Under the pieces are notes generated by a model, which ran no database searches, had not been told where the DNA came from, and worked only from the letters and a program-made list of their open reading frames with translations. The position numbers were made by a program, and so were the translations under genes. From assembly GCA_964390495.1 (NCBI GenBank), contig CAYMIN010000014.1:32765-96764 (forward strand): DNA of 64,000 nucleotides, in the 5' to 3' direction. Origin of the DNA: UBA11051 sp964390495. GTDB lineage: Bacteria > Armatimonadota > Zipacnadia > Zipacnadales > UBA11051. Shown here piece after piece: positions 50,832 through 60,096 of this stretch (position 1 is the stretch's first letter; the number at the start of each line of letters is the position of its first letter).

Positions 50832-52472
50832 ATGGCAAGAGCTTTGTTAGTCAGCTACCCCGGCTACCCCTCCACTCCCCGACATCTGGTTGCCAATAAC
50901 TGGTTGGCTAATCTGGCCGGTGCGCTGATCGGTGCCGGTCATGAGGCCGAAATCGTTGACTACGGCACCGTCTCGATGATGCGGCGGCTGTTTCCTGAGG
51001 CGGTAACGGCCCAGCTTCAGCCCCTGGCGGCCGGGCTGATGGGCGGTGGCGGCCAACCCAACGCCGAGCAGCTAGCCAAGCTGCAGGAGTGGTCGGCGCA
51101 ACTCGACGCTCACCAGGAGCAGACTGTCCGCGAGCTAGGCGCTGAGTTGGTCGCCCACAGCCGGCGCTGGCAGCCGGACCTGGTAGCCTTCGAGCTCTCT
51201 GACGGCGACGGTTACTCCGGCAGCGTTCACCTCGCCGAGCGGCTGCGCGAGCAGTTTCCCGACACCCACATCACCGCCGGTGGCCGTAAAGCCGGCTGGT
51301 TCCGTGGCATCATATTCCGCTCTACCGCCGCCTTTGACACCATCATTTTCGGAGACCCGGAAGGCGTTATCGTCAAGCTGGCCGACATTGCCGAGGGCCG
51401 AGGCAGCCTGGAGCAGACCCCTGGTATCGCTTGCCGCGCCGGCGCAGAGATCGTGGAACATCCCCGCGACGAGAGCGTGGAGCTGGATTCGTTCCCGATG
51501 CCGGTGTACGACTCGGCGGTGTATCCGGCGATGGCCGCTGATGATAAGATCAAGATGGTGATCCTCACCGATAGCCGGGGATGCCCCAACCGCTGTGCCT
51601 TCTGCGTGCATCCGCGAGAGGACGGGGGGCGACAACGCACCGCCTCGCCGGCCAGGATCGCCGATACCATGCAACACCTGCAGCAGCAGCATGGAATATC
51701 GGTATTTCGCTTCGGGGGCGCTTCGACGGCGGGGGACCTGATGTACGCGGTGGCTCAGGAGATAATCCAGCGCGGCCTTGAAATCGAATACAACTCCTTC
51801 GGCCATTTCCGCACCGCCAACGCCGACCATTTCGAGGTCCTGGCCAACTCGGGCCTGTACTCGCTATTCTTCGGCCTGGAGTCGGGTAGTCAGCGCATCC
51901 TGGACCAGGCCGTCCATAAGGGGATCAAGCTGGAGCGAGTCGGAGAAACACTGAAGGCCGCTCAGGCGGCGGGGATCTTCTCGGCGGCCTCGATGATCGT
52001 TCCGCTGCCCTTCGATACGCCCGCGACGCTGGCCGAGAGCTTGGAGTTCGTGAAAGGGCTGCAGCCGGACTCAGTGCCCCTGCAATTCCCCGGCGTGTTC
52101 CCCGGTACGCCCTGGATAGAGCAGCCGGAGAAGTACAATATCGAGATAGGTGGTGTGGATGAGTACTTGGCCAGTAATCTCGACTATCGAGTGAAGCTGC
52201 TATTCCCGCCGCAGTTCTGGGAGCCGCTACCATACAAGATCAACGGGATGGCCTTCCAGGAGATGACTGCGGTGACGATGCAGTTCGCCGCCGAGCTGGA
52301 GGCGGCGGGGATTCTGACCAACTTCTCTCACACGCTGGCTTCGATTGCCAAATCAGCGGGGATGGAGCCACGCCAACTGCGGGATATGGCGCAACTGTGG
52401 TGCGTGACCGGCGACGCCGAGGCCATGGGCGGGCTGGTACGGCGCGCCAACGAAGCAATAATCCGCAACTGA
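50832..52472 (+). CDS. B12-binding-like/radical SAM protein
   Basis: A 546-residue protein. Residues 1-200 look like a cobalamin-binding-type Rossmann domain (ALLVSYPGYPS; IVDYGTVSM; VAFELSDGDGYSGSVHLAERL; FGDPEGVIV), without a clear DxHxxG, so B12 may bind base-off differently or not at all. The radical SAM cluster motif is CPNRCAFC (C251, C255, C258), followed by FRFGGAST and FGLESGSQRILDQAVHKG, typical of this class. The last about 150 residues are an unassigned helical domain. The class includes methyltransferases and enzymes of lipid or glycan modification; the reaction cannot be fixed. It follows the sulfatase gene by 74 bp on the same strand and ends 15 bp from the convergent kinase operon. 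Confidence 0.85.
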   Translation: MARALLVSYPGYPSTPRHLVANNWLANLAGALIGAGHEAEIVDYGTVSMMRRLFPEAVTAQLQPLAAGLMGGGGQPNAEQLAKLQEWSAQLDAHQEQTVRELGAELVAHSRRWQPDLVAFELSDGDGYSGSVHLAERLREQFPDTHITAGGRKAGWFRGIIFRSTAAFDTIIFGDPEGVIVKLADIAEGRGSLEQTPGIACRAGAEIVEHPRDESVELDSFPMPVYDSAVYPAMAADDKIKMVILTDSRGCPNRCAFCVHPREDGGRQRTASPARIADTMQHLQQQHGISVFRFGGASTAGDLMYAVAQEIIQRGLEIEYNSFGHFRTANADHFEVLANSGLYSLFFGLESGSQRILDQAVHKGIKLERVGETLKAAQAAGIFSAASMIVPLPFDTPATLAESLEFVKGLQPDSVPLQFPGVFPGTPWIEQPEKYNIEIGGVDEYLASNLDYRVKLLFPPQFWEPLPYKINGMAFQEMTAVTMQFAAELEAAGILTNFSHTLASIAKSAGMEPRQLRDMAQLWCVTGDAEAMGGLVRRANEAIIRN

Positions 52473-52487
52473 CCGCTGAAGCCTGCC

Positions 52488-54125
52488 TCAGCTCACGAAC
52501 TGCATGTGTTCGAGCAGGTCGGAGATCTTGAACGGCTTCTTGATGACCGCGTCCAGGTACGGGCACGAGACCAGGGCAGGCTCGTCATTGACATAGGCGC
52601 TGATGAGTATGAAGCGGGTATTGGGCGCCAGTTGCTTGATGCGCTTGGCCATATCAGTGCCGAGCAGCCCGGGCATCCGCAGATCGGCGACGACCACACC
52701 CGGCGCGCGCTGGGCATCGCGCAGATAGTCCTCAAACTTGCGCAGGCCCGTCTCCGCATCCTTGGCCCCTTCAGCCACCATCCCGGTAGCTACCAGCGAG
52801 GCCCTCAGAGTGTTGAGCATGCGGTTATCGTCATCCACCACCAGGACATCAGGCACGTCCTCGGCCGCGCGGGCGGCTTCCCGCCTAGCGGGCTTGTCGC
52901 TGGGAGCGTAGTCTTTCGCGACCGGCAGCCGGATCGTAACAGTGGTGCCCTTACCCGCCTGACTGTCGAAGCTGAGAGTGCCTTCGTGACGAGCGATGAC
53001 CTTGCGGGCGACGCTCAGCCCCAGGCCCGACCCCTGCTCGCCCTTGGTCGTGAAGAACGGCTCGGTGATGCGAGCCATGACCTCAGGGGGGATGCCCACC
53101 CCGGTGTCACGCACCTGGATGATGACTTGATCATCCTCGGCAAATGTCGCTACCCACACCTGACCGCCATTGGTGAGGGCCTGTCGGGCGTTAATGACAA
53201 TGTTCATGACGGCGGTGCGCAGGGCGGTCGGACTGCCGAAAACCGGTGGAACCTGGCCGGTTTGCACGCCGATCTTGCTGCCTTGGCCGTTGTTGAACTG
53301 GCCGATGCTGAGGTTGACTACATCGCTGATTACGTCATTGACATTGACGGCCTGGGAAGGCTCGTAGGGGTCTGACTTGGAGATGCCGGAGATACGCTGC
53401 ACGGCCTGGACGCCGTTGCGGGCGGCCTGGACTATGTCCTGGAGGGCGTCCTTGACAGTATCGGCATCCACCCGCTGGGACTGCTTGAGGTTCATCAGCA
53501 GCATCTCGATGCGCAGCAAGATGGCGGTGAGGAAGTTGCTGACATCGTGAGCCACCTCGGCGGCGATCTCACCAATCGCATTGAGGCGGGCGACCTTGCT
53601 CAATTGGGTCTCAATCGAGCTATGGGCTTCGGTGAGATTCTGCAGTATCTGGCGCTCGTCCTCGGCCGAGGCCCGGTCGTCGAGAGCCTGCAAGTGGCCT
53701 GAGATAGCCTGAGCGGCGGGTTGTAGCTGCTGTAACAGCGCCCGCTCCTTCTGGCGCTCGCGGCGCCTTTGCAGGGCACGCGTCAAAACCTCGGTGACCT
53801 CCTCGACGGAGAAAGGCTTGGTCAGATAGTCTATCGCGCCATAGCGCAAGGCCTGCTGGGCCGTGTCAACTGCGGCAAATGCAGTGAACAGAGACACCTC
53901 GATATCGGGATCAATCTCTTTGATACGGCGCAGGACCTCCGTGCCTTCCATCTCCGGCATTTTGATGTCGAGAAAGACCATGTCAGGGCGATGCTGCTCG
54001 GCCAGCTTCAGTCCCTCAATCGGTCCGGCGGCCAACATCACCTCGCAGTTGTCTTTCAGGATCATGCGCAGAGATTCGCGGGGGCCGGCCTCGTCGTCTA
54101 TGACCAGTACTTTAGGCCTTTCCAT
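52488..54125 (-). CDS. Hybrid response regulator/histidine kinase (REC-HisKA-HATPase-REC)
   Basis: A 545-residue cytoplasmic signalling protein with domains in the order receiver (Asp53 in FLDIKMPEMEG, Lys103), linker coiled coil, HisKA with His193 in EVAHDVSNFLTAI, a complete HATPase (N312 in NIVINARQAL, DTGVGIP at 340-346, GSGLGL at 366-371) and a second receiver (Asp481 in VADLRMPGLLG). It can take phosphate on the first receiver, autophosphorylate and pass it to its own second receiver, but carries no DNA-binding or other output domain. It is third in an operon with two kinases upstream, overlapping by 14 bp. It most likely acts as a relay or sink in one phosphorelay. Confidence 0.92.
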   Translation of the reverse strand: MERPKVLVIDDEAGPRESLRMILKDNCEVMLAAGPIEGLKLAEQHRPDMVFLDIKMPEMEGTEVLRRIKEIDPDIEVSLFTAFAAVDTAQQALRYGAIDYLTKPFSVEEVTEVLTRALQRRRERQKERALLQQLQPAAQAISGHLQALDDRASAEDERQILQNLTEAHSSIETQLSKVARLNAIGEIAAEVAHDVSNFLTAILLRIEMLLMNLKQSQRVDADTVKDALQDIVQAARNGVQAVQRISGISKSDPYEPSQAVNVNDVISDVVNLSIGQFNNGQGSKIGVQTGQVPPVFGSPTALRTAVMNIVINARQALTNGGQVWVATFAEDDQVIIQVRDTGVGIPPEVMARITEPFFTTKGEQGSGLGLSVARKVIARHEGTLSFDSQAGKGTTVTIRLPVAKDYAPSDKPARREAARAAEDVPDVLVVDDDNRMLNTLRASLVATGMVAEGAKDAETGLRKFEDYLRDAQRAPGVVVADLRMPGLLGTDMAKRIKQLAPNTRFILISAYVNDEPALVSCPYLDAVIKKPFKISDLLEHMQFVS

Positions 54126-56133
54126 CCTTAAGTCCCTCCGGGGAGCTCATCGTCTCTCGGCTTGTGATCGGAAAGGCAATCCGAAATTCGATATTCCCAT
54201 TTTCTGTCGTGGCTTCTACTCTTCCCCCCTGTTTGTCAACGATTTGCCGACTGATGGCCGGTCCCAGGTCTGCGCCAGGCTGCTGCAGAACGTAGAGCGG
54301 ATCGAAGATCTTATCCCCGCCTAGACTATTGCCGCCTGCCAGGGCCCGCATTCTTACGCACGCGCTGTTTTCGTCATCGCTTTCCTCGCGCTGCACCAGC
54401 ACAGTCACAGGCGAGCCGCTGCCCTGTAGGTAGCGAAGCAGATATGAAAGCGCCTCGCGTGTCGAGGCGGGGTCGGCGACGATACGCGGCAGCGGTGTGT
54501 CGGCCTGCAAGTCCAGAGGCGGGCCGTCGCCCTCAGCGCCGGGCAACTGCTTGATTGCGTCTTCCACAACGGTTTCGAGGTCGACTAGCTGCAAGTTGGG
54601 CTCGGGCTGCTGTACCATCCGCACCAGTTGGTTGATGAGGCGGTCAAGCCGCTCCAGTTCGGGACTCACGGTGCTATGCCAGAAGCCGGCCAACTCCTGG
54701 GCTGATCCGGTTCCGTCAATCAACTGGGCGTAAGTCTTGATCGCCGTCAGCGGAGTCCTGATGTCGTGGGCAATGCCCTGGACAATCTGGCCGAGCATCT
54801 CGAGGCGTCGTTGCTGGCGGAGGCGGTCGGCACGGGTGACTACCGCTGTTACATCCTCCAGGAGCATGACGCTGCCGGCGGGCGCGCCCGCCGCGTCGAA
54901 GAGCCGCGAGGTACTGACCCGCAGGTAAAGCGCCAGGCTCGGTATCTCGACCTTCTTACCCTGAAGTGTGGCCCCCGCGGAGGTAAACGCAGCGTGCAGG
55001 TGGTCGCCCAGAGGCGAGGGCAGGCAGCGCAGGTCAGCGCCCTCGATCTCCTCCCGTGGCATCTGTAGAGTATCGGCAGCATACGGGTTGCAGAGCACAA
55101 TGCGCTCCTCGCGCCCTAGCACGATGACCCCGTGGCGCATCCGTAGGAGGCTCTCTTCCATGTACAGGCCGTCACGCTCGAGTTGAGCCTGGGCCTGCAT
55201 GCTCTCGAGCTGTACTCCCACATACCCGGCGATGACAAAGAGAGTCTCCAGCTCGGCGGCGGAGTAGGGCTGGCCGACGGCTTTTTCGCCCAGAATCAGC
55301 AGTCCCTCGAGGCCGCCGTGGACAAAAATGGGGACCGCCACCCGGCCCCTGAACACCTCCAGCTCACGACCCAAAGCCGCGGCGCGGCTCGTGTCAGTCC
55401 AGTCGCACAGCTCGTCGCTGGTAAGTACCCGGCTGTTGCGATAGTACCAATCGCTGAGAGCATCGCCGGGTAGCAACCGCCCCCTGTTGACCACCTCCGG
55501 AGGCAGTCCCCGCGACAGCTTGACGGTCAGAGCTTCGGCCTGGTCCTCGCGCCACAGCAGGCAATAGCTGGCACAGTGGATCAGCTCGTCGGCGGCCTCG
55601 ACGTAGGCAGACAGCAGCCGGTCGCTGTCCAGCCCTGCGGCCAGGGCCGTCATCAGCCGCCGGAAGACTTCGTGTTCGGACACGGCCGGCTCAGTCAGCA
55701 TCGGGCTGACCGGGTGCGCCTCAGCCGCAGTAGCGGCGGGAGCGCTGCCGGCTTTTAGCCGCGCTTTCTGTACGGCTGCGTTGAGGGTCTCTGCTAGCTC
55801 CGGCGGCTCGCCGTCCGGGTCCAGCCAGAAGTCCGGGACGAGCAACTCCTCAATCTGAATCTGCTTCTTGACATCGCGGGGGGCAATACAGACGAAGACC
55901 GCGTCCGGGGCTGCCTCGGTCATTTCCGTATATCCCAGCAGTCGCTCGGTGGTCAGCGGGCTCATGTTGGCGACAATCACCGACACCGACAGGCGACGCA
56001 GGATCGCCCGAGCCGCAGCCCGGCCCTGGGCAGGCATCACCATAGCTACCTCCGCCAGTTGGCTGCTGACCCGATCTACCCACTCGGAACTCAGATCGCT
56101 GGTTAGCGCGACGAGCATGCTAGGCTTCTCCAT
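54112..56133 (-). CDS. GAF-PAS sensor kinase with degenerate ATPase domain
   Basis: A 673-residue soluble protein. Residues about 1-125 form a receiver-like Rossmann domain without the acidic phospho-site (VIVANMSPLTTERLL where D would be), then GAF (155-310), PAS (325-435) and HisKA with intact His456 (GIAHDIRTPLTAIKTYAQL). The ATPase part has lost key motifs: the N box reads REALSYLLRYLQGSG (no Asn pair), and no DxGxG is visible where MRALAGGNSLGG stands. A helix similar to the last ATPase segment remains (LGPAISRQIVDKQGGRVEAT). It probably cannot bind ATP normally and may be phosphorylated by a partner kinase or act as a scaffold. Overlaps with neighbours are 14 bp on each side. Confidence 0.85.
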   Translation of the reverse strand: MEKPSMLVALTSDLSSEWVDRVSSQLAEVAMVMPAQGRAAARAILRRLSVSVIVANMSPLTTERLLGYTEMTEAAPDAVFVCIAPRDVKKQIQIEELLVPDFWLDPDGEPPELAETLNAAVQKARLKAGSAPAATAAEAHPVSPMLTEPAVSEHEVFRRLMTALAAGLDSDRLLSAYVEAADELIHCASYCLLWREDQAEALTVKLSRGLPPEVVNRGRLLPGDALSDWYYRNSRVLTSDELCDWTDTSRAAALGRELEVFRGRVAVPIFVHGGLEGLLILGEKAVGQPYSAAELETLFVIAGYVGVQLESMQAQAQLERDGLYMEESLLRMRHGVIVLGREERIVLCNPYAADTLQMPREEIEGADLRCLPSPLGDHLHAAFTSAGATLQGKKVEIPSLALYLRVSTSRLFDAAGAPAGSVMLLEDVTAVVTRADRLRQQRRLEMLGQIVQGIAHDIRTPLTAIKTYAQLIDGTGSAQELAGFWHSTVSPELERLDRLINQLVRMVQQPEPNLQLVDLETVVEDAIKQLPGAEGDGPPLDLQADTPLPRIVADPASTREALSYLLRYLQGSGSPVTVLVQREESDDENSACVRMRALAGGNSLGGDKIFDPLYVLQQPGADLGPAISRQIVDKQGGRVEATTENGNIEFRIAFPITSRETMSSPEGLKDGKA

Positions 56134-58594
56134 TACCAGAGTTGAGTGGCAGCTCTACAATGAACTCGGTCCCACTATCTGGCTCTGACGCGACTCGAAT
56201 CGCGCCATTATGCTCCTCGATGATGGTCTGACAGATGGCCAGACCCAGGCCGGTACCACCCAAACGCCGGGAGTAAAACGGCTTGAATATCTCCTCAAGC
56301 TGAGCTTCCGGGATGTGACTGTTAGGATTGTACACACTTATTACTACGATAGGGCTACTCTGATTGTCAATAGCTTCCTGAGTTCTAATCCTGACGAGTC
56401 CGGACAGCGGTTCGGCCTCGAGCGCATTTGTGACCAAGTTGAGCAGGGCTTGGTGGAGGCGGCTCTGGTCCCCGACCGGCTGGCGACCGTTGGCGTGCAG
56501 CTCCATGACAAGCTCGACTCCGCGCGCCTCGGCACGGGCCGACATGGCGCGCACAACACCCTCACAGACCCCATCCACATCAATCTCCTCGGCCACCGCG
56601 TCAGCCGGCTTGGACAGCATCATCAGGTCCGCCAGCAGTCGGTCAATGCGCTCGATTTCGGATTCGGCGGTGGACAGGAAGTTGACACGGAACTCGGCAT
56701 CCTCCCAGCGTGACGGCAGTAGCTCGGCGAAGGTACGGATCGCCACCAGCGGGTTGCGGATTTCATGCGCCATGCCGGCGGACAGCACGCGGATCATGGC
56801 TAGATGTTCGGCCTGCTGGCGCTCGCGTTCCAGCTCCTCGACGATGGTCAGATCGCTAATGACCGCCATAGCGCCCCTTTGCGACACCAGGGATCCCGCC
56901 CACGCGGTGGTGCTGCAGCCCACCGGCACCGTGTCACCCCCGGGCCTGCGCACGTGGAAGTGATATTCCGAATGTCGGGCGCTGCCGGCAAGGGCCTCGC
57001 GCAGGCAGCGGACAATGCTCTGCGGCAGTATATCAAGCTGCTGGTTGATGGCTTGGTCCGCCGAGATCCCGAGTATCTCTTCGGCCGCGGGGTTGAACAG
57101 GACGATAGTCTGGTCGGCGTCAACGGCGATGACGCCGCTCTTCATCTGCAGCAGGATATTCTCGTTGTACTCATTGATGCGGACGACTTCGCCGTAAAGC
57201 TGAGCGTTGCGGGTGGCCAGGGACACTTGCGGCATCATATTGCGCAGCATTGCGAGTTCGTCAGGCGCATACATATCGCCGGATAGCTTCTCGCCGATCA
57301 GCACCAGCCCGATAAGCTGGTCTTCCCATAGGATCGGGGCCACGATCTCGGTGTCGAACTCCCGCATCGCGGCCAGCAGCAACTTGGCCTCCTCCAGGGA
57401 ATGGAAGCGCATTATGTGCGACCGCTCCAGCAACTCGCGTTTCTCTGTGGCCGTCTGAGCCACTATGGAATCGGCCGGCAGGGTCATAGGAACATGCTGA
57501 GTGCTATCGTTGCTGGACCTGGAACTGCGGGACCTGCAGACGAAGTCCCCGGACACCGAATCCTTGGTGAAAACGCTGACATGGGCCGGATAGAGGATGC
57601 TGGATATGGTCTGAGAAAGGAACTCGGGCAGTTGTTCGGCGTCCAGGGTACGCAGGATGGCGTCGGAGGCGCGCGCGATGGCCTCCGCTACATGCCGATG
57701 CGGCAGAGCCCGGTCCAGCGCCTGGCGGATCTGTTGATGCACTGGAACCACCAGGGCCCCCAGCACGACGCCGCCCAGGGCATATACCAGGGTCGGGGAC
57801 ATCCGTGAGGCCTCCAGGATCGGCTGGACCAGCACCAAAGCGCATACCAGTAGCACAGCCACCGCCACCCCGGTCAGCAGATATGCCGAGGCGCGGTAAA
57901 GTGCGGTCACAGGCCTGATGATCCTGTGTTTGGCGATCGCGTAGGCCATCGAGACGATGACGAAGATGTAGCTGGCTGAGCCCCAGCGACTGTAGTAGGT
58001 GTTACCCCAGATCAACGGCAGCAGGATCATCGTCACTAGCGCAGTTGTCTGGCCGATGATCATGCCGGTCAACACGTAGTTGACCTGGGCCCGCTGGACC
58101 CCACTGAGATGTGGGGACTTACGAATCAGCAGGTAGTCAGCATAGCCGAGGGTAACCATTGTGAATACGCCAAAGGCGAAAAAGGGCCAGCCGTACTCGA
58201 CGATGACGGTGCCGTGGGCCAGCTCGATGGAGGTGTACAGGTTCGGAAATATGCCAGCAGTACTGAAGATCAGGCCGATAATGTAGAGAACATACCTGTG
58301 CGTCTGCGGCCCTAGCTCCACACGCTCGGGGAATACCCAGAATAGGTCAACGCAGGTGCAGATTACCACCGCAACCACCGGATGACAGAGGCGGATCCAG
58401 ACGCCGGCATCAGCGACGGTAGAAGCGCACTGGATCAGGACATTGAGCAGCACCCACAGCGATACCGCGAAGGCGTGAACTGTGAACAGCCGGTTCCAGA
58501 CGCGGTCGGGCGCGCGGTGATAAGCCACTATCCCCAAAGTGGCTGTTGCCACCGAAATGCTCACAAGCACTAGTTCGTCTAACCCGAAGTACAT
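56120..58594 (-). CDS. 7TM sensor histidine kinase (7TM-GAF-PAS-HisKA-HATPase)
   Basis: An 824-residue protein. Residues 1-285 hold eight or nine hydrophobic helices similar to the histidine-kinase N-terminal 7TM sensor, then GAF (about 300-470), PAS (475-590) and HisKA with His610 (SAGMAHEIRNPLVAIRTF). The N box is normal (LLNLVTNALEAE), and the G2 box GGTGLGLAIC is intact. The G1 box DxGxGI is replaced by VYNPNSHIPEAQ, a clear departure, although F-box FKPFYSRR is fine. It is the first gene of the operon (weak ribosome site), followed by the degenerate kinase and the hybrid. It may sense a membrane-soluble signal. Confidence 0.9.
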   Translation of the reverse strand: MYFGLDELVLVSISVATATLGIVAYHRAPDRVWNRLFTVHAFAVSLWVLLNVLIQCASTVADAGVWIRLCHPVVAVVICTCVDLFWVFPERVELGPQTHRYVLYIIGLIFSTAGIFPNLYTSIELAHGTVIVEYGWPFFAFGVFTMVTLGYADYLLIRKSPHLSGVQRAQVNYVLTGMIIGQTTALVTMILLPLIWGNTYYSRWGSASYIFVIVSMAYAIAKHRIIRPVTALYRASAYLLTGVAVAVLLVCALVLVQPILEASRMSPTLVYALGGVVLGALVVPVHQQIRQALDRALPHRHVAEAIARASDAILRTLDAEQLPEFLSQTISSILYPAHVSVFTKDSVSGDFVCRSRSSRSSNDSTQHVPMTLPADSIVAQTATEKRELLERSHIMRFHSLEEAKLLLAAMREFDTEIVAPILWEDQLIGLVLIGEKLSGDMYAPDELAMLRNMMPQVSLATRNAQLYGEVVRINEYNENILLQMKSGVIAVDADQTIVLFNPAAEEILGISADQAINQQLDILPQSIVRCLREALAGSARHSEYHFHVRRPGGDTVPVGCSTTAWAGSLVSQRGAMAVISDLTIVEELERERQQAEHLAMIRVLSAGMAHEIRNPLVAIRTFAELLPSRWEDAEFRVNFLSTAESEIERIDRLLADLMMLSKPADAVAEEIDVDGVCEGVVRAMSARAEARGVELVMELHANGRQPVGDQSRLHQALLNLVTNALEAEPLSGLVRIRTQEAIDNQSSPIVVISVYNPNSHIPEAQLEEIFKPFYSRRLGGTGLGLAICQTIIEEHNGAIRVASEPDSGTEFIVELPLNSGNGEA

Positions 58595-58671
58595 TGCCTT
58601 GCACTAGCCTCCAGCGTTTAGCAAGCGCTTTGGCGGTGCGGTCGATGCCCCCTGCAACTCAATCGCAATGT

Positions 58672-59934
58672 TTATTCAAACTTGCGGACTATCAAACAAC
58701 CGTGGGTGCCCCCGACGCTGTGGGAATTGACCATAACGGTGTCAACACGCGCGCGGCGGGCATAATTAGGCACGTAGTCCAGATCGCATTCCGGGTCCCG
58801 CGTCCGGTAGTTGATGGTCGGCGGTATCATACCGGTCTGCATACTCATGCAGGCGCTGAGCAGTTGCCACATGCCACCGGGCGCGAACGGCTGCCCGGCG
58901 CTGGACTTGATCGAGCTCATCGGTACATTGTAGGCGCGGCGGCCCAGAACCATCTTGACCGCCTTGGTCTCGGCGGTATCATACTGACGGTTGGAGATAC
59001 CGTGAGCGGATATGTAGTCTATCTCATCGGCACCGACTTTCCCGGCCAGCAGGGCCTTGCGGAAGGCATAGGCAAGCTCGTCGCCGCTCGGGTCCGCCAG
59101 TAACAGGTGATAGGCTTCGGTGGTCGCTTCATAGCCGAGCACCTCGGCATAGATGCGGGCTCCCCGTTCCATAGCGTGTGCCGCCGTCTCCAGGACCGCG
59201 GCGCCGCTGCCCTCACTCAGTACCAGGCCATCGCGAGTATTGTCGTAGGGGCGCGAGGCCTCCTGGGGCGGATCATTGTGGTGAGTCAGTACCTTCTGCG
59301 CGCATAGCACACTCATCCCTACAAGACTCAGACAAGCTTCGCTGGCCCCGGCAATCATGACCTCCGCGCGGCCGCTGCGTAAGACCTCGGCGCAGCTAGC
59401 CACCGCATCTATGCTTGCCACGCAGCCCGAACCGGTGGTGCTGTTGGGGCCCTTCATCCCCAACTCGATGAAGACATTCGCGGTAGCCGCATGAGCGGAC
59501 ACCTGGCTGGGAGACAGCGGGTCCAGGCCCTTGATACCATGCTGCGCCAAGTGGTGATAGATGTCATCGCCGACATTGCCTAGGCCGGCCATAGTCGTGC
59601 CGACTATGGCTCCACTTCTGTAGGGAGCCAAGTTACCGGCATCCAGCCCGGCGTCCTCCATCGCCAGACGTGCAGCGGCTACCGCCAGACTGGAGAAACG
59701 TCCGGTTCTGCGGGCCTTCTTCGCAGGCATGTAGTCGGCGGCGTCAAAATCTCTGACCTCGCCGCCGATCTTGCAGTATATTTCGGAGGTGTCGAAAGAG
59801 GTGATCCAGTCAATACCGGAGCGGCCCTCGACTATGGCGTTCCAGAATGCGTCCCGGCCTATGCCATTGGGGGCAACCACTCCCAGTCCGGTAATGACTA
59901 CCTGGCGACGGGGGTTTTGCAGTACAAGCCCCAT
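58672..59934 (-). CDS. Beta-ketoacyl synthase (KAS I/II-like) with Gln at the second active-site His
   Basis: 420 residues from ATG 59934 (GGGAG upstream; the frame opens at a GTG at 60009). The thiolase fold is complete: RQVVITGLGVVAPNG, nucleophile Cys171 in TTGSGCVASIDAV, His311 in YISAHGISNRQYDT, and the end VMVNSHSVGGTHGCLIV. FabF-type enzymes need a second His in the motif KS..GH; here it is SSIKSSAGQPFAPGG, so that position is Gln348, while Lys343 is kept. The enzyme could have weaker decarboxylation or work with a different starter, or act as a partner subunit. The nearby genes do not include ACP, KR or a second KAS. It lies between the kinase operon and a barrel gene on the - strand. 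Confidence 0.85.
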   Translation of the reverse strand: MGLVLQNPRRQVVITGLGVVAPNGIGRDAFWNAIVEGRSGIDWITSFDTSEIYCKIGGEVRDFDAADYMPAKKARRTGRFSSLAVAAARLAMEDAGLDAGNLAPYRSGAIVGTTMAGLGNVGDDIYHHLAQHGIKGLDPLSPSQVSAHAATANVFIELGMKGPNSTTGSGCVASIDAVASCAEVLRSGRAEVMIAGASEACLSLVGMSVLCAQKVLTHHNDPPQEASRPYDNTRDGLVLSEGSGAAVLETAAHAMERGARIYAEVLGYEATTEAYHLLLADPSGDELAYAFRKALLAGKVGADEIDYISAHGISNRQYDTAETKAVKMVLGRRAYNVPMSSIKSSAGQPFAPGGMWQLLSACMSMQTGMIPPTINYRTRDPECDLDYVPNYARRARVDTVMVNSHSVGGTHGCLIVRKFE

Positions 59935-60096
59935 CCTAGCTTCTCCCTCTGCTGCGTCTTGTAGTGTGATTGTTTCCGGGTCGGCGTGAGGCTTTTGCAG
60001 AACTGCCACCTAAGCAATCCTGTGCCGCACCGGTGCCGCGGCCGGCGGCACCACAACTCCACATGCTGTCATGTCACGCTGGCCTAGCTGCCAAGG

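Noticed and set aside
50832..52472. Reading the radical SAM protein as an anaerobic sulfatase maturase for the adjacent sulfatase
   Set aside because: Maturases (anSME) start with the cluster motif near the N-terminus and carry a C-terminal SPASM Cys set; here there is a Rossmann-like N-domain and no SPASM pattern.
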